Both the position numbers and the translations under genes were made by a program. The notes below the pieces were generated by a model. That model saw only the letters and a list, made by a program, of their open reading frames with translations, did no database searches and was not told where the DNA came from. From positions 33,997,925-34,061,924 of the forward strand of contig CM023540.1 in NCBI GenBank assembly GCA_013350335.1: DNA of 64,000 bases, read 5' to 3'. Of the stretch, positions 22,588 through 33,872 are shown piece by piece; positions within the stretch are counted from its first letter, which is position 1; each line of letters starts with the position of its first letter. The DNA is from Chimonanthus salicifolius (Eukaryota > Streptophyta > Magnoliopsida > Laurales > Calycanthaceae).

Positions 22588-24950
22588 GAAATATACTGTA
22601 ATTGTCTATATACCACTAGTAGTCCTTTTTTTTTCTCTTTTTTTTTTTAAATATTTTCTCCCTAGATTTACTGTCTCTTTGAAAGATGAAAAATGACATG
22701 ATGTATATGTTTTTAGGGCGCAAATGGTAGAAGTGATCTTAATGGAAATGTTGTACAAACTTTCTCCAAGCACCAACTTTGCCCTCGGCAATAAAAAATA
22801 TCATCAACAATGCTAGGATTTTTTGCTTTGTGGGAAGCATATATTTTTCTGATGCACCAATGATTTGTCACTAGTTTCTATTTAAGATTTTTTTTAAAAA
22901 AAAAAGAATGTTAATGTTAGATGCAAAATTCTAAGTGCTCAATGCATAAAAAAAAGTTGATGTGTCAAAATCTCATCTGATGCTTCTGTGGCACTAATGT
23001 TTGTTAATATATTATTTATTCTTATATTCAACATTTTGTATCCAACATTAAGTAAATGTTGAATGAAAAATAGGTCAGTGTTATTATTGTAATATTCACA
23101 CAGCCGACAATCCAAAACTTTAGAAAATATGTAAAACATTGGATGTGAAATGAAAGTAGTATTCTCCATGATTAAATAAATACATGCAAGTGGTGAAAGT
23201 TATAAGTGGGAAATAGACAAAGTGAGAGAGAGGAGTTGGAGATTCCTGTATGATTTTTGCTTTAGATATTTGGAAGGATACCACGAGTCTCACGAGGCTG
23301 CTTTGTTTTTTTTTGGAAGAAAAGTCGTGGCTGTTTGTGGTCGTCTGATTAGATAGCAGGATGTAATCTCTATCAATAATAAGAATAAAAGGGTTTGTGT
23401 ACTTTGGCAGTTTTCTCAATGGGCGCCAGCAACAGTTATTGTAATTTACTAACTCCACTCATTAGTCCACTATTAAGATGAAAGTTGGCTCTTAGATATT
23501 AGAGTTTTCAACTAATTCAGAACATGTGCAAGTGTCTATGTTCAAATGCACTAGTTAAATTTATTAGAAGTGATCCTTTGAATTGGAACGAAAATCAAAT
23601 TCAGAACTCTCTCATTTGGAGATGTTCTTGGTCATCACTCCGATTAGTGGAAGAGAGGGAGGAAAACTATATGCATTGGGTACAAAAAGATTTGATTGAT
23701 AGTAGATTGAAATAGTTAGAACTATTATTTTTACAAATTTAGATATAATATTTTACAATATTTATTATATGCATTCTTATCATTGTATCAATATTTTAGT
23801 TTTAATTTAAAAATTAAAAAGTTAGAATAATTTAGTAGGTCTCATTTTTAACTATTCTATATCTCTCATAACAATCTCTCTATTTTTTTTTTTTTTCATA
23901 TGACTCATCCTTTGAAATAGCATAATTTGTATTTAAAATAAAAACTTTTTGTTTTCCAAAATTCCAAAGTGAATTTGAAGTTTATTTCAATATCAAGGAA
24001 ACTAAGACCCAAGTGTCGCAGAAAAAAAAATAAAAATAAAAATAAAAAAAAAGCATTTCCACCTTAATTCAAGTTAGACAAGTGGATCTGATGAGTGCTA
24101 AGAGGCAATTCATCCACTAGTGATAAAATAAGGAGAAGTTATGGTATGTTTATGGCTTTATGCGCTATTTTCACATAAAATGTCTACGATTCAATTATTA
24201 AAACAAAAGTGAATCTAGTTGAGCTGATCATGAATGAGGAAATACCCAAAATTTTCCTTCTCTTTATGGTTGCCACATCTCATCTATCCAAAAATTATCC
24301 TAAGTTAAATGAATAGTTTATTTTCAAAATCCATTGGGGTCATTTATTATTTGAAAAAGCGAAAAAAAAAAAAAGAGGATGAGGGCATCTCTAGTTGTTA
24401 CTTGTTAAAACTTGCATGCCACCAAAGAATAATTTTTTTATTGATTTTGTGTACCCATTTCAATTGGGATGTCTTCCACTATCCATAGCATTTCCCACCT
24501 ATTGCAAACTCAAGTGTCCAACATATAAATGGTCTCTCTGAGGGAGCCATGGGCCCCACAAACAAGGAAACTTGGCCAAATAGGATAGTGTACACGTATG
24601 ATTCACCAAAGTGATGAAAGTAATAAATGCTCACAAGAAAATTGGAGCAATAAATTATGAAGGTAATCATGAGAGGGCAACAATGACATATTAACACAGT
24701 AAGATTCTCGCTCCAAACTTGTGCAGTCATTCGTGTCCGACTCATTGTATTGTTGTAGTTAACTCAGTCACTCAACCGGGTAGTGATTGTCCACAACAAA
24801 ATATTTAAAGGGAATTCTCTGTTGAAATTCACTTTTAGAGACTCCAGATTTACATATCACTGAAAGATCTGGCTTCATTCTTTCCAAATTCATTGGGTTC
24901 TTCTGAATTCTAATTTGAGTTCAGTGGCACTTTAAGTCTTATGGCACTAT
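22588..24950. other. WRKY 3' region and spacer
   Basis: The first few hundred bases probably hold the WRKY 3' untranslated region (AATAAAA near 22790). Beyond that I see AT-rich sequence with no recognised gene or bounded repeat. Confidence 0.4.
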
Positions 24951-25020
24951 TCTCTCTTCTGGTCATAACATCAAAGTTGAGTCGGGCATTACGGAATCAC
25001 TCTCCCTACGGTGTGCACAG

Positions 25021-25513
25021 TTGAGTCGGGCATTGCAGACATCATCATCCACTTATTGCCACCAAAAATCACAATGTAGTGACTGGTGGCCTTCATCAGC
25101 TAATGAACTGTCTAGTTCTCATGGGTATTTTCAAACAAGGCAGAGCCCTCAGAAAGGTGCATTTGACCTCACTGACTTTCCTAAATCACCAGTGACAGTA
25201 CGAGAGAACGACCTCATGTCAATGGTGATGGTAAGGTCTTTGACGTTTTGATCATCTCATGACATCATATTATTTGAAGCTTGTAAGAGAAATCTGGTAG
25301 TAATTTCAGGAGGTCATTCCATGTTGACTTCTATGCACCTGCAGAGGAGAGGCTGAGGTTTGGCCAGTGCCCTAACGAGGCCATGGCCTGTGACAGCTGC
25401 AACATTATGTGGGAGGGTGTGGCTGTAATCACCAGTAACATGTTTGACTTCATAATTCCAGTCGATACGCTTCTGTTGAAGATGTGCCATGCCAATTCAT
25501 CCCAGTTTAGTTA
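25021..25513 (+). other. two protein-like open stretches, unrecognised
   Basis: Two plus-strand frames look protein-like in composition. The first (25021-25251) contains SSANELSSSHGYFQTRQ and FDLTDFPKSPVTVREND, has no ATG at its start, and ends near a donor-like ATG|GTAAGG. The second (25311-25513) contains FHVDFYAPAEERLRFGQ and CDSCNIMWEGVAVI and follows an acceptor-like TTTCAG. The two do not join in a common phase through those sites. I recognise no family. They may be remnants of a gene, or non-coding. Confidence 0.25.
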
Positions 25514-25739
25514 ATAATAACAGATCTGCTGGATTTTTCATCTATAAGATTTTTTTTCGGGAGAGGAGGGGTGGGGATGGAAGCAGTGGATCTTGCATTA
25601 GATGCTGAGGAAGCATTCCAGAAAAGGATGGGAAGGTTACTATTGTCGACACTGTAATGAATAATGACAGAACAAACAATAACGTTACCCCTGCAAGGTG
25701 GCGGCTTTAGCAAGTGCAAGATACCACCAATCAAGTCTA

Positions 25740-26325
25740 CAATGCACTCAGCTGGTGAAATTCATCTGTAATCTCCATTACCGTATGCGGTTGAATGTTT
25801 GAAATGATCTCAATCTAAAGAACTAAGAACCACAGGATGTAAAGTTTCTCCAATTGGTCTGATGCATCCCCATGATGTAACAGTAATCATCAGAAAATAA
25901 AAATTAGATTGAACTCTGCATCCATCCAAAGTCAAATAACCCATGGATGCACCATGCTCCAACTGTCAATTTTGACAAATAGAAGAACAATAAAAATACA
26001 AGATGCAGCTCTTGCCAATCTTCCATGCTCTGAAAGAAAACAGCCCCATCAATGGAGACTCTAGTCCTTACTATCTACTGCTGGTAGGATTGGAAAGGCA
26101 TTGAGCGATACATGATGACTCCATCCAGTAACAGATAAGAAATATCAACAGATGATGCCTATATGATCAGTGGCAACTTACATTGAAGGAACCAGTCATC
26201 TACACGCTCTGCATCAATATGAAAATTATTGTCCCTCACCAACCCCAGTTACAAAATATTTAGATGTGCAAGATTCCTGCACAAATTGAAGCCATGAAGA
26301 CAACATTGACCATTGAATGGAGAGC
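25740..26325. other. 3' flank of the INO80B-type gene
   Basis: No gene is seen. This presumably includes the 3' untranslated region of the minus-strand gene whose stop codon is at 26326-26328. Confidence 0.4.
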
Positions 26326-26577
26326 TCAGCAGGTCGTTACTGGCTGTATTGTTGCATGAATTGCTCGATAGCATTGGAGACTGCATAATGGAAGTTTTGA
26401 CTTAGAATCCCGGTATTTGTAAGCATTTGTACATGATGGACCAGCACACTTCTCTCGGGGAGGAGGATAACTGTTAACATGAGAAACCCACCAAGAATGA
26501 GTACAATATGAATCTTTTTCTCCTGCATGTATGCATCTCTACGTGTGTATGTGTGCAAGCGCACAAGTGAGTGAGAT

Positions 26578-26623
<46 letters not shown>

Positions 26624-29481
26624 TTCGGGGTGGGGGGCGGGGGAAGTCCATTAAAATCTTCATGTGAAATGATCACTTGCACTAGTGTGTGGCATATTGC
26701 CCTGCACACCTTGGCATGAGGGCCATCAAATGTGGTGGTAATGGGTCTGTTGGAAAGGTTTTTCCTTAAATATGTAGCTCATCATATATCACCTTAATTG
26801 AATCAATCAAACTATGTTTTTAAAGGCCACGAAGTTAAAAAAAGAAAATAATTTAAATAGATCAAATTTAATATAACTAATTGAAATAAGATTATTAATG
26901 ATAAGTTGGACTAGGACCATTTTCTCAAATAGAAAGTTAGGTTTTGATGGTTGTTGTGACGAATAATGAAGTGATTGTTGGAATTTATCTTGGCTCTCTC
27001 TCTCTTGTCTGAGAGAATCATCTTCTTCTATTCTCTTCCCTCTTAAAGTTTCTTCCTCTTCTAGTAGTTCTATATTGTGCTACATCAGAGAGAGAGATTC
27101 AATTAGTTCCACAAGAAAAAATGGTTTTATACCTGCATGGCTTTGAGTCAAATATGCTAGGCAATCCTGTGTCATTGGAGAATGTAACAGTTGTGCCTGT
27201 CGGACCCATAACCCATCTGACAGTGTTTGATGCAATAACTGAAGCATTTGCAGCCTTCTCCTGCATAGACAATTAAAGTTCTGAATTCAGAACAAACAAC
27301 ACTTGAGAATGGTTTGCAGATAACAAGCATTAGTGCAAATTAAGTACCTGTGCCAGTTCATCCCGCCGCTTTCGCATCTTCTCTTCTCGCTTCTTTTTAT
27401 TGGAATCTTGACCAAGTATTTTCCTAATTGCCTCTTTCTGTGAATTCAAGACCAGGCTACAAGTCATTTCCCATTTTTTAGGAGAGATCATTCACAGATG
27501 AAAATAGAACATAACAGAGAAATTACTCTCAACGAGGAAAACAAATAAACCAGGAATGGCATGAAAACCTGAGATTCTAAGGCTGCCTTCTCGTTCTGCA
27601 TTCTACGTCTCTGAGCAGCCTCAGCTTTCTTCAGCTGCTGATCCACTTCAGAAAGTTTCTCCTTTTGCTCTGTCATAGGTAAATTTAAGTATATGAAATA
27701 GAAAATAAATTCAAGAAAATCAAAATGTAACAATTGTTTCAATAACCAAAGGAAAGACACGAAAGGCCTTACTTCTAGGTGGAGCAGGGGGTAACCCATT
27801 TGGGAACTCAATCAAACTTGCATTTCCATTAGCAGATTCATCTTTTCCTGACTGAAGGGCACGTTGACGCATTGTAAGAGAGACTTCCTTCTTACCATCC
27901 ATCAATGAGTCAACAGATTCCTTCTTCTGCTTCTTTCTTTTTCCCTCAAATCCTACATCCAATCCAAGTTCATCCTCTTCATCTTCTTCAACATAATCAT
28001 CATCTTCAGGTTCTCTCTCTAATCTTGATTTCTTCTTACCATCCCTGCCTGTCCGTGATGAACCATATTCCTCCTCCTCCTCCTCCTCCTCCTCCCCACC
28101 TGTCATCCTCCTTTTAGAGGCTTTTGAAGTTCTCTGTTTCTTGTTATTTTCATCCCTATTTTCTCCGTACTCATTAGCATAATCCACACCAGCCTTTGCA
28201 GTTTTCAGTCTCTCAAGATAACGAATCTCATCATCTTCATCACCATCCTCAAATGCGCCATCCAATACACGCCTCTTTGGAACCCTCTTGCTCTTACGAA
28301 CCGGCTCAGAAGGTACAGTGCCATGGGTTTGCTTTTCAGGGATATTAGCTTCTGACATTTTACTTCTTGAATCCTCCTTCGACTTGTGACTGAACCTCCC
28401 TCCATGGAAATCTTCCACCCCACGATTTCCTACCACCGCATTGTTGTCATCCGAGTTATCCTGCAGCAAATAACATTAAGATGTTTGACCAACTATTGGA
28501 GAAATGCATGCAGTTAGCTAAGCATCTACTAATGAAACAAATATAAAAACTAAAGCTAAAAAAAAACAAATCCAATTTCATACGGAATGATGATGATAAA
28601 AATGGTCTCATTATTTAGCGTTTAACTGTAAATGAAAACATGACTTGAGCCTACACAACCTTTTATAGTAGAAACGTTGAGAACCTTCCAACTGTATTAC
28701 GGCTGGAGTCGATATAAGTTGACATAACATGCTAAAGAGTTTTAAAAACACAAAGTAGATGGAGAATATTTTATCAGAAGTACCTGGAGAACTAGCTTAT
28801 AACGCTGTCGAGGGACATCTGAAGAACGAGAATGCTTGATAGAACCACTATTACCACTATCTGATGTGGACTTTGCATGTATTGTACGTGTAACTCCTCC
28901 AACCTTGAGCTTCACCTTTCTAAGCTTGTTCTCATGTGATGATGAGTCCCCTCTACTGCCCAATAGTCCCATACTGCAGTTATTGCCATTACTGCTACCT
29001 GCATTTCTCAGTTGTGATTCAAAGCCATCCTTCACCTTGCTTGTGCTTTTCCAATTTGCTGGTGCAAGTACACCTTCACTGCATCTTTTGAAGTCCGGCG
29101 CATTCCTTCCCTGGTCATGCCTAGTTGAAAATCCGGATCTTGAAGCATTGTTCCTGTAAAGCCCATCCAATTCGTCAAAAACTATATCATCCTTCTTCAA
29201 CTTTTTTGGAATACTGCTAAATCAACTCTATTAAATGAGGAATACCTTGAAACAGAACTGTTGAGATTGATTTCTTTCCTACGAAAACCAGTATCATAGC
29301 CCACATTTTCATCACTTGAGACCTTGCTAACAGTATCTGAAGGTGGGGTAGAAGATGAAGGTGAGAGATCTCGATTGTCAAAAAACTTAGGTGTATCAGG
29401 CCGAGGCCGCCTGGTTGTGTTGCTCCGCTTTTTCCTCACAGCATTGGCAACATCAAATCTAGAGCCTATAAAGCCTTCCAT
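26326..29481 (-). CDS. INO80 complex subunit B-like protein (PAPA-1 region and HIT zinc finger), apparent one-base frameshift in exon 1
   Basis: This is a plant INO80B/IES2-type subunit of the INO80 chromatin remodeller, a nuclear protein. The exons are 29481-28784, 28460-27773, 27669-27569, 27437-27348, 27260-27133 and 26470-26326, with GT-AG borders in consistent phases, giving about 616 residues if one base is restored. The N-terminal half is basic and Ser-rich (MEGFIGSRFDV, then KLRKVKLKVGGVTRTIHAKS). An acidic run of Glu lies near 356-364. The PAPA-1-like block (about 455-560) includes QLKKAEAAQRRRMQNEKAA, REEKMRKRRDELAQEKAA and VRWVMGPTGT. A C-terminal HIT-type finger uses C577, C582, C598 and C602. 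Oddity: exon 1 changes frame at a run of six T (29202-29207, A on the coding strand). One extra A would join FQ to KKLKKDD and leave a whole number of codons before the next exon. A GTATTCC...GCAG intron there would be only about 32 nt, too short for a plant. Confidence 0.85.
26578..26621. repeat. AT then AG microsatellite in INO80B intron 5
   Basis: A short (AT)n run passes directly into (AG)n. It lies in the 662-bp last intron of the INO80B-type gene. Confidence 0.85.
29202..29207 (-). other. homopolymer at the INO80B frameshift
   Basis: There are six T on the plus strand (A6 in the coding sense). Upstream the frame reads ...FNRVDLAVFQKS and then stops; downstream, the frame shifted by one reads KKLKKDDIVFDELDGLY and stays open to the splice donor. 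The site is either an assembly or base-calling error in a homopolymer or a real inactivating deletion. Confidence 0.75.
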
Positions 29482-29565
29482 TGGAACAATACAAACTCAC
29501 AACAAAGTCCCAATGAACCTTCTTCTTGCAACAATACCGATAATGGGAAATAATATTCTCCAATA

Positions 29566-31340
29566 CCTATGCAGCCATTACAAGAATTAGAACATCAGCA
29601 ACTGACAGTAAATTCAAAAGCAGCGGACAATGAAAAATGTAAACCTCAGCATTCAAAATAATACTTCACAAATGCATCCAAGATAAACCATAGAAAATAA
29701 TTAACACATGATATATATGTTAGTGAGATTTGAGAAAGACAGTGCCAAAAATATACTTGCTAATTCACATTTCAGAATATGAAACGCGTCAATGGATTCT
29801 CAGGGAAAATCCCATTGGTAAAGCCAGTGTTTGGATTGACAATATACATCATGTAGCATAGAAATTTTATCAAGATACATTTTCAAAAGAGAATACAATA
29901 CAAATGTATGGACAGTGATCCAGAAATAACAATCCAACATGTCAGTACTATTGGCATGTATCACATCACACTGCACTCCCATAATTATTATCTGTATCAA
30001 CACAGTGACATGAGGAGATTAAAAATTAAAAATGTGTAAAAAATATATTATTAAAAAAGGAAATGTAATGAGAGATCCATGGGGAAATCCAAAGAAACCC
30101 AATGCTTCAAGTAAATTGTACAAGAAACGATGAGAAGAAAAAAGCAAAAAACTATAGACACCATTGAATAGTATGAGGAGAAACAAAGCATTTAAGAATC
30201 ATAAACGATGAAAACCAAACAAGTGAAGAAACCCAAAAGAAAAAACCTACAACCACAACCTGACAAAATCAATACAACCCGAGACGAGACGAGACGAGAA
30301 AAACCTACACCTGCATCGATGCATCCACAGAAGCGTGAGGAGATCATCAAATCAACAAGAAGGAAAACATTATGATGAAATTGGTGGATGCTCCGTGAGA
30401 GGAAGAAAGGGCCAAGAGAAAAATGTCGCATTCTAATCAACCCAACAACCCAAATCAGAAGAATAAACAACCTATATGAAAGCAGCACCGTAGAACCGAA
30501 AATTGGAGAAATCAACACAAACCCAGATAAGAAATGTCAATCCCAACCGACCCACCAAAAAAAATCAGAAGAAATCAACAAACCCACATGAAAACAACAT
30601 TCCCCCAATCACAAAAAAAATTGGGGAATCAACACAAACCCTTATAAGAAAATCCTAATCCCAATAGACCCACGAAAGCAAACAGAAGGAATCAAGAATC
30701 CACATCAAAACAACAGCCCAAAATTGAAAATTAAAGAAATCAACACAAATCCAGATGAGAAAATCCCAAACCCAATCGACCCATTCGCGAAAATGGAAGG
30801 AGAGTGGAGGTGGAATCAGCAAATAGACATAAAAGATAACATCTGAACGCAATCGACTGAACAACAAGAAATTTGAAAAAGTCAAGAGGGAAAAAAGACC
30901 CAATTCTGCAGCGACCCGCCACACCAACCAAAATCAAGAAGAAATTGAGAAGATGTTTAAAAAAGAAAAAGGCCCATACAGAAATCAAGAAAGGAACGCA
31001 CGCAGGAAGAAATAGACAATAACTAAGTGAAAGATGAGAAAAGGCGTTACCTGGACGACGAGATTGGGAAACCCTTGTCCGTAGAGTCGTGGGGATGCTT
31101 CTGGAGAAGGATGGAGGAAAAGGAGAAAGATATAGAGAGAGAGAGGGGGGTTATTAGGGTTAGAAAAAAGAAGAAGAAGAAGAAGAGGAGGTACAATAGG
31201 TTTTTTTGTTGTTGTGAAGTCGTGGCAAGAAAGATAAAGGAAAGGAAGTAGAGAGTATTTGGAGGCCTTGTTTGGGTCCTCCTCTTGATGATGATGAAAG
31301 GTGTATACTACTCTCTTAATCTTCGCCATCTTTCTTATTC
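29566..31340 (-). promoter_or_regulatory. 5' leader of the INO80B gene with a 1.5-kb leader intron (inferred)
   Basis: A good donor (CGTCCAG|GTAACG, exon edge 31051) lies upstream on the minus strand. A matching acceptor (GCATAG|GTATTGG, exon edge 29566) lies 85 bp before the start codon. The intron of about 1.48 kb has no coding features. The presumed leader exon begins in GA-rich sequence around 31330-31400 and contains a (GAA)-type repeat near 31165-31190 on the plus strand. It also holds an upstream ATG at 31329 in a favourable AAGATGGCG context. The splice pairing is inferred from sequence alone. Confidence 0.45.
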
Positions 31341-31399
31341 CTCTCTCTCTTCTCTCTGTTATTAGCTCGCTTCTCTCTCGCTCTTATTTTCCTCTTCCC

Positions 31400-32638
31400 G
31401 GTCTTTCAACTCGAAGGCGCAAGCGGGGAAAATATGCAGGGTCTGGGCTTGGGGTTGGGCTTTAAGATTTAGTCAGCCGCACATCTGACCCAGCTATTAA
31501 TAGGCCCAGTAAAATCTGACCCCAGCTATTATTCCGACCTCAATTCAAAATATTTTAAAGATAAATAGGTATAATTTTTTTGACTAATCTATTGAATAGG
31601 TTAATTTCACCACAATTTACTTACAAATCAATATATAAATGGTGACAAAGTCAACTCAAGTTGACTTTGATTTGACTTTACTTAACTACTGATATGTTTA
31701 CATGAATATTTTCCTGATTCAATACAAATATTTATGAATTCAAAATCTAGATGAGAGGTATTTTTTATTGCTCAAAGCAAGGAAACAAATCTCACTTGAT
31801 ATGATATGTATCGCCTGATCTCTTTAAAAAAATAAGAGAGATTTTTCGGCCAAAATATCAATCGATACCGAGATTTAAATCTCTTCCTCAAAATGGTAAA
31901 TCTCTTCAAGTGCCTTTACAAATTATTGTGGTATAATTTAAAGTTTTGCGTATGATGTAACCCCTATCAATACAATGGATATGGACCTTAGAGAGGTGTG
32001 TGGAAATAAAAATTAAACAAATTTCAAGAGATAAATAATTCAATGATATGAATAAAAAGTGATATTAGTATAGTAAGAGTATATTGAATTAAGAATAAAC
32101 AATAGTAGTTTTATTGTGATCATCTTGACTTATTCCTGTGTATTAAAGGTGCTAAATTTATTTAAAAAGTAATTTATACATTGAGTCTCTCTAAAAAATT
32201 CTTCACTGTTACAATTATAAATCCAAATAATTATAAGCCAACATAACTTCCTAGCATACTTATATGATTTTCTAGAGTATATATATGTTTTAAGATTTAT
32301 ATATTATTTGTACATTACTATGTAAAATGATAATGTGACATATTTAAATTAATTTGCACATCAATGCTTTGTTGTTTCTAATAATGTAGATCATTGTGTT
32401 TGAATCTCGATTTTATGAGGTATAGGAATCCATTGTTTAGCACATTCTTATAAATTTGTTGGTTTATAGGTATTTTTATTTAATAAATTTGTGATTTTTA
32501 AAATGAGTTAAATGTTTTTTTTTTTAAATGGATAAATGAATCTAAACGAGTTTGTGTTTGGGTTGATTAAATAAGTCATCCTACTTAACTAATGGAATGA
32601 GTAGGTCTAGATAGACCCAACCAGTTTATTTTAAAATG
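31400..32638. other. AT-rich spacer
   Basis: No gene is seen. A short tract near 31805-31890 carries inverted TATCG/CGATA words like the hAT-like TATCGG family and may be a decayed copy. Confidence 0.4.
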
Positions 32639-33872
32639 GGGTGCCCATATAGATATAGACGTTTTCTGCCAGCAAACACCAAAATTCAGATTTTAGGTGA
32701 AAATTACCATTCTGCCCTTACACGCAGAATTGACATGAAGGAATCGATCGATTGAAGCACAAGCTCATCAATCGATCGATTCCCGAACAAGCAAAAGAAA
32801 GTAGCATAACAGATCGATCGCACGATGAAGCGATCGATCTGTTTATGAAGAAAGCAGCGTAACAGATCGATTGCAGTTTATGAATGGTAAAGTAATTATA
32901 TTATTTAAATAATAAAATTTCTATTAAAACTTTAAAGTTATTTTTTAATCACTGTGTATTTTCAAAATTTCTCAAATTTAATATCTGGACTACTTATGAT
33001 AACCTCATAAAAATACTTTAAGACTTCAAGGTCTTTTGACACTACTAAATATTTAAAACACAGTATTTTACAAATAAGAGTATCCCTAGGGTGTGTCGAA
33101 AACACATTTAGGAGTGTCAAAAGACCTTGAAGTCTTAAAGTATTTTTATCAGGTTATCGTAATTAGTCTGGATATTTAATTTAAGAAATTTTAAAAATAC
33201 ACAGTGCTTACAAAATAACGTTAAAGTTTTATCTTTCCTTTAAAACTTTAAAGTTATTTTTTAGGCACTGTGTATTTTCAAATTTTCTCAAATTGAATAT
33301 CCGGACTAATTACGATGACTTGATAAATATACTTTGAGACTTCAAGGTCTTTTGACACTCCTAAATATGTTTTCGGCACACCCTAGGGATACCCTTATTT
33401 GTAAAATACTGTGTTTTAAATATTTAGAAGTGTCAAAACACCTTGAAGTCTTAAAGTATTTTTATCAGATTATCGTAATTAGTCCGAATATTTAATTTGA
33501 GAAATTTTAGAAATACACAGTGCTTAAAAAATTATTTTGAAATTTAAAAAAAAATCGATTCATTCGAATCAATCACTGATTCATTCAATGAATTCATTCG
33601 TTCACCCTCCACGAGTGAACAGTAACACGAGTGAATAGTACGTGCATTACTGTTCACCCACTTCATTCGTTCGAACTAATTGTTTTAAAAAGGTGATTCG
33701 TTCGAACGAATCAAAATTGGATGGAGTTGCTTCTATTCGTTCGAACGAATGGCGAAATGAATTGGAAATTCGTTCGAACGAATGGAAATGTAGGGGTAAA
33801 ATGGTAATTAGCCATTCGTACCCGAAAATGAATGTGTAGAGGCAGAAAATTCAGGTGTGTAAATGGGGACCC
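32639..33872. mobile_element. composite fold-back element with ATCGAT and TTCGAA-type palindrome arrays
   Basis: The outer ends are inverted repeats of each other (left GGGTGCCCATATAG then TTTTCTGCC; right in reverse GGGTCCCCATTTACAC then TTTTCTGCC). They continue into an inverted AATTACCAT...CC..TACA segment. They match the ends of the 14478-15844 element in order. The left inner part repeats the palindrome ATCGATCGAT (32746-32875). The right inner part repeats TTCGTTCGAACGAA (33665-33785) and has a GTGAACAGTAACACGAG hairpin like the other element. Between them lie two tandem copies of an AT-rich inverted-repeat module (32930-33550). No target duplication is visible, and there is no coding capacity. 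Confidence 0.7.
32930..33550. repeat. two tandem copies of a roughly 310-bp inverted-repeat module
   Basis: Four arms alternate forward, reverse, forward, reverse. Forward arms start near 32935 and 33240 with AAAACTTTAAAGTTATTTTT and continue through CACTGTGTATTTTC, GGACTA and CTTCAAGGTCTTTTGACAC. The reverse arms end near 33230 and 33548. Each forward-reverse pair can fold into a long hairpin whose loop side carries CCCTAGGGTGTGTCG or CGGCACACCCTAGGG. The same module occurs singly at 60000-60650 and as a half copy at 16681-16822. Confidence 0.8.

Noticed and set aside
29214..29246. Tiny intron to explain the INO80B frame change
   Set aside because: GT to AG distance would be about 32 nt, well below usual plant introns; a homopolymer indel explains the frame better.
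30192..30988. Open frames on the minus strand with Phe/Leu/Ile-rich peptides
   Set aside because: They fall in the inferred leader intron of the INO80B gene and look like translated purine-rich DNA.
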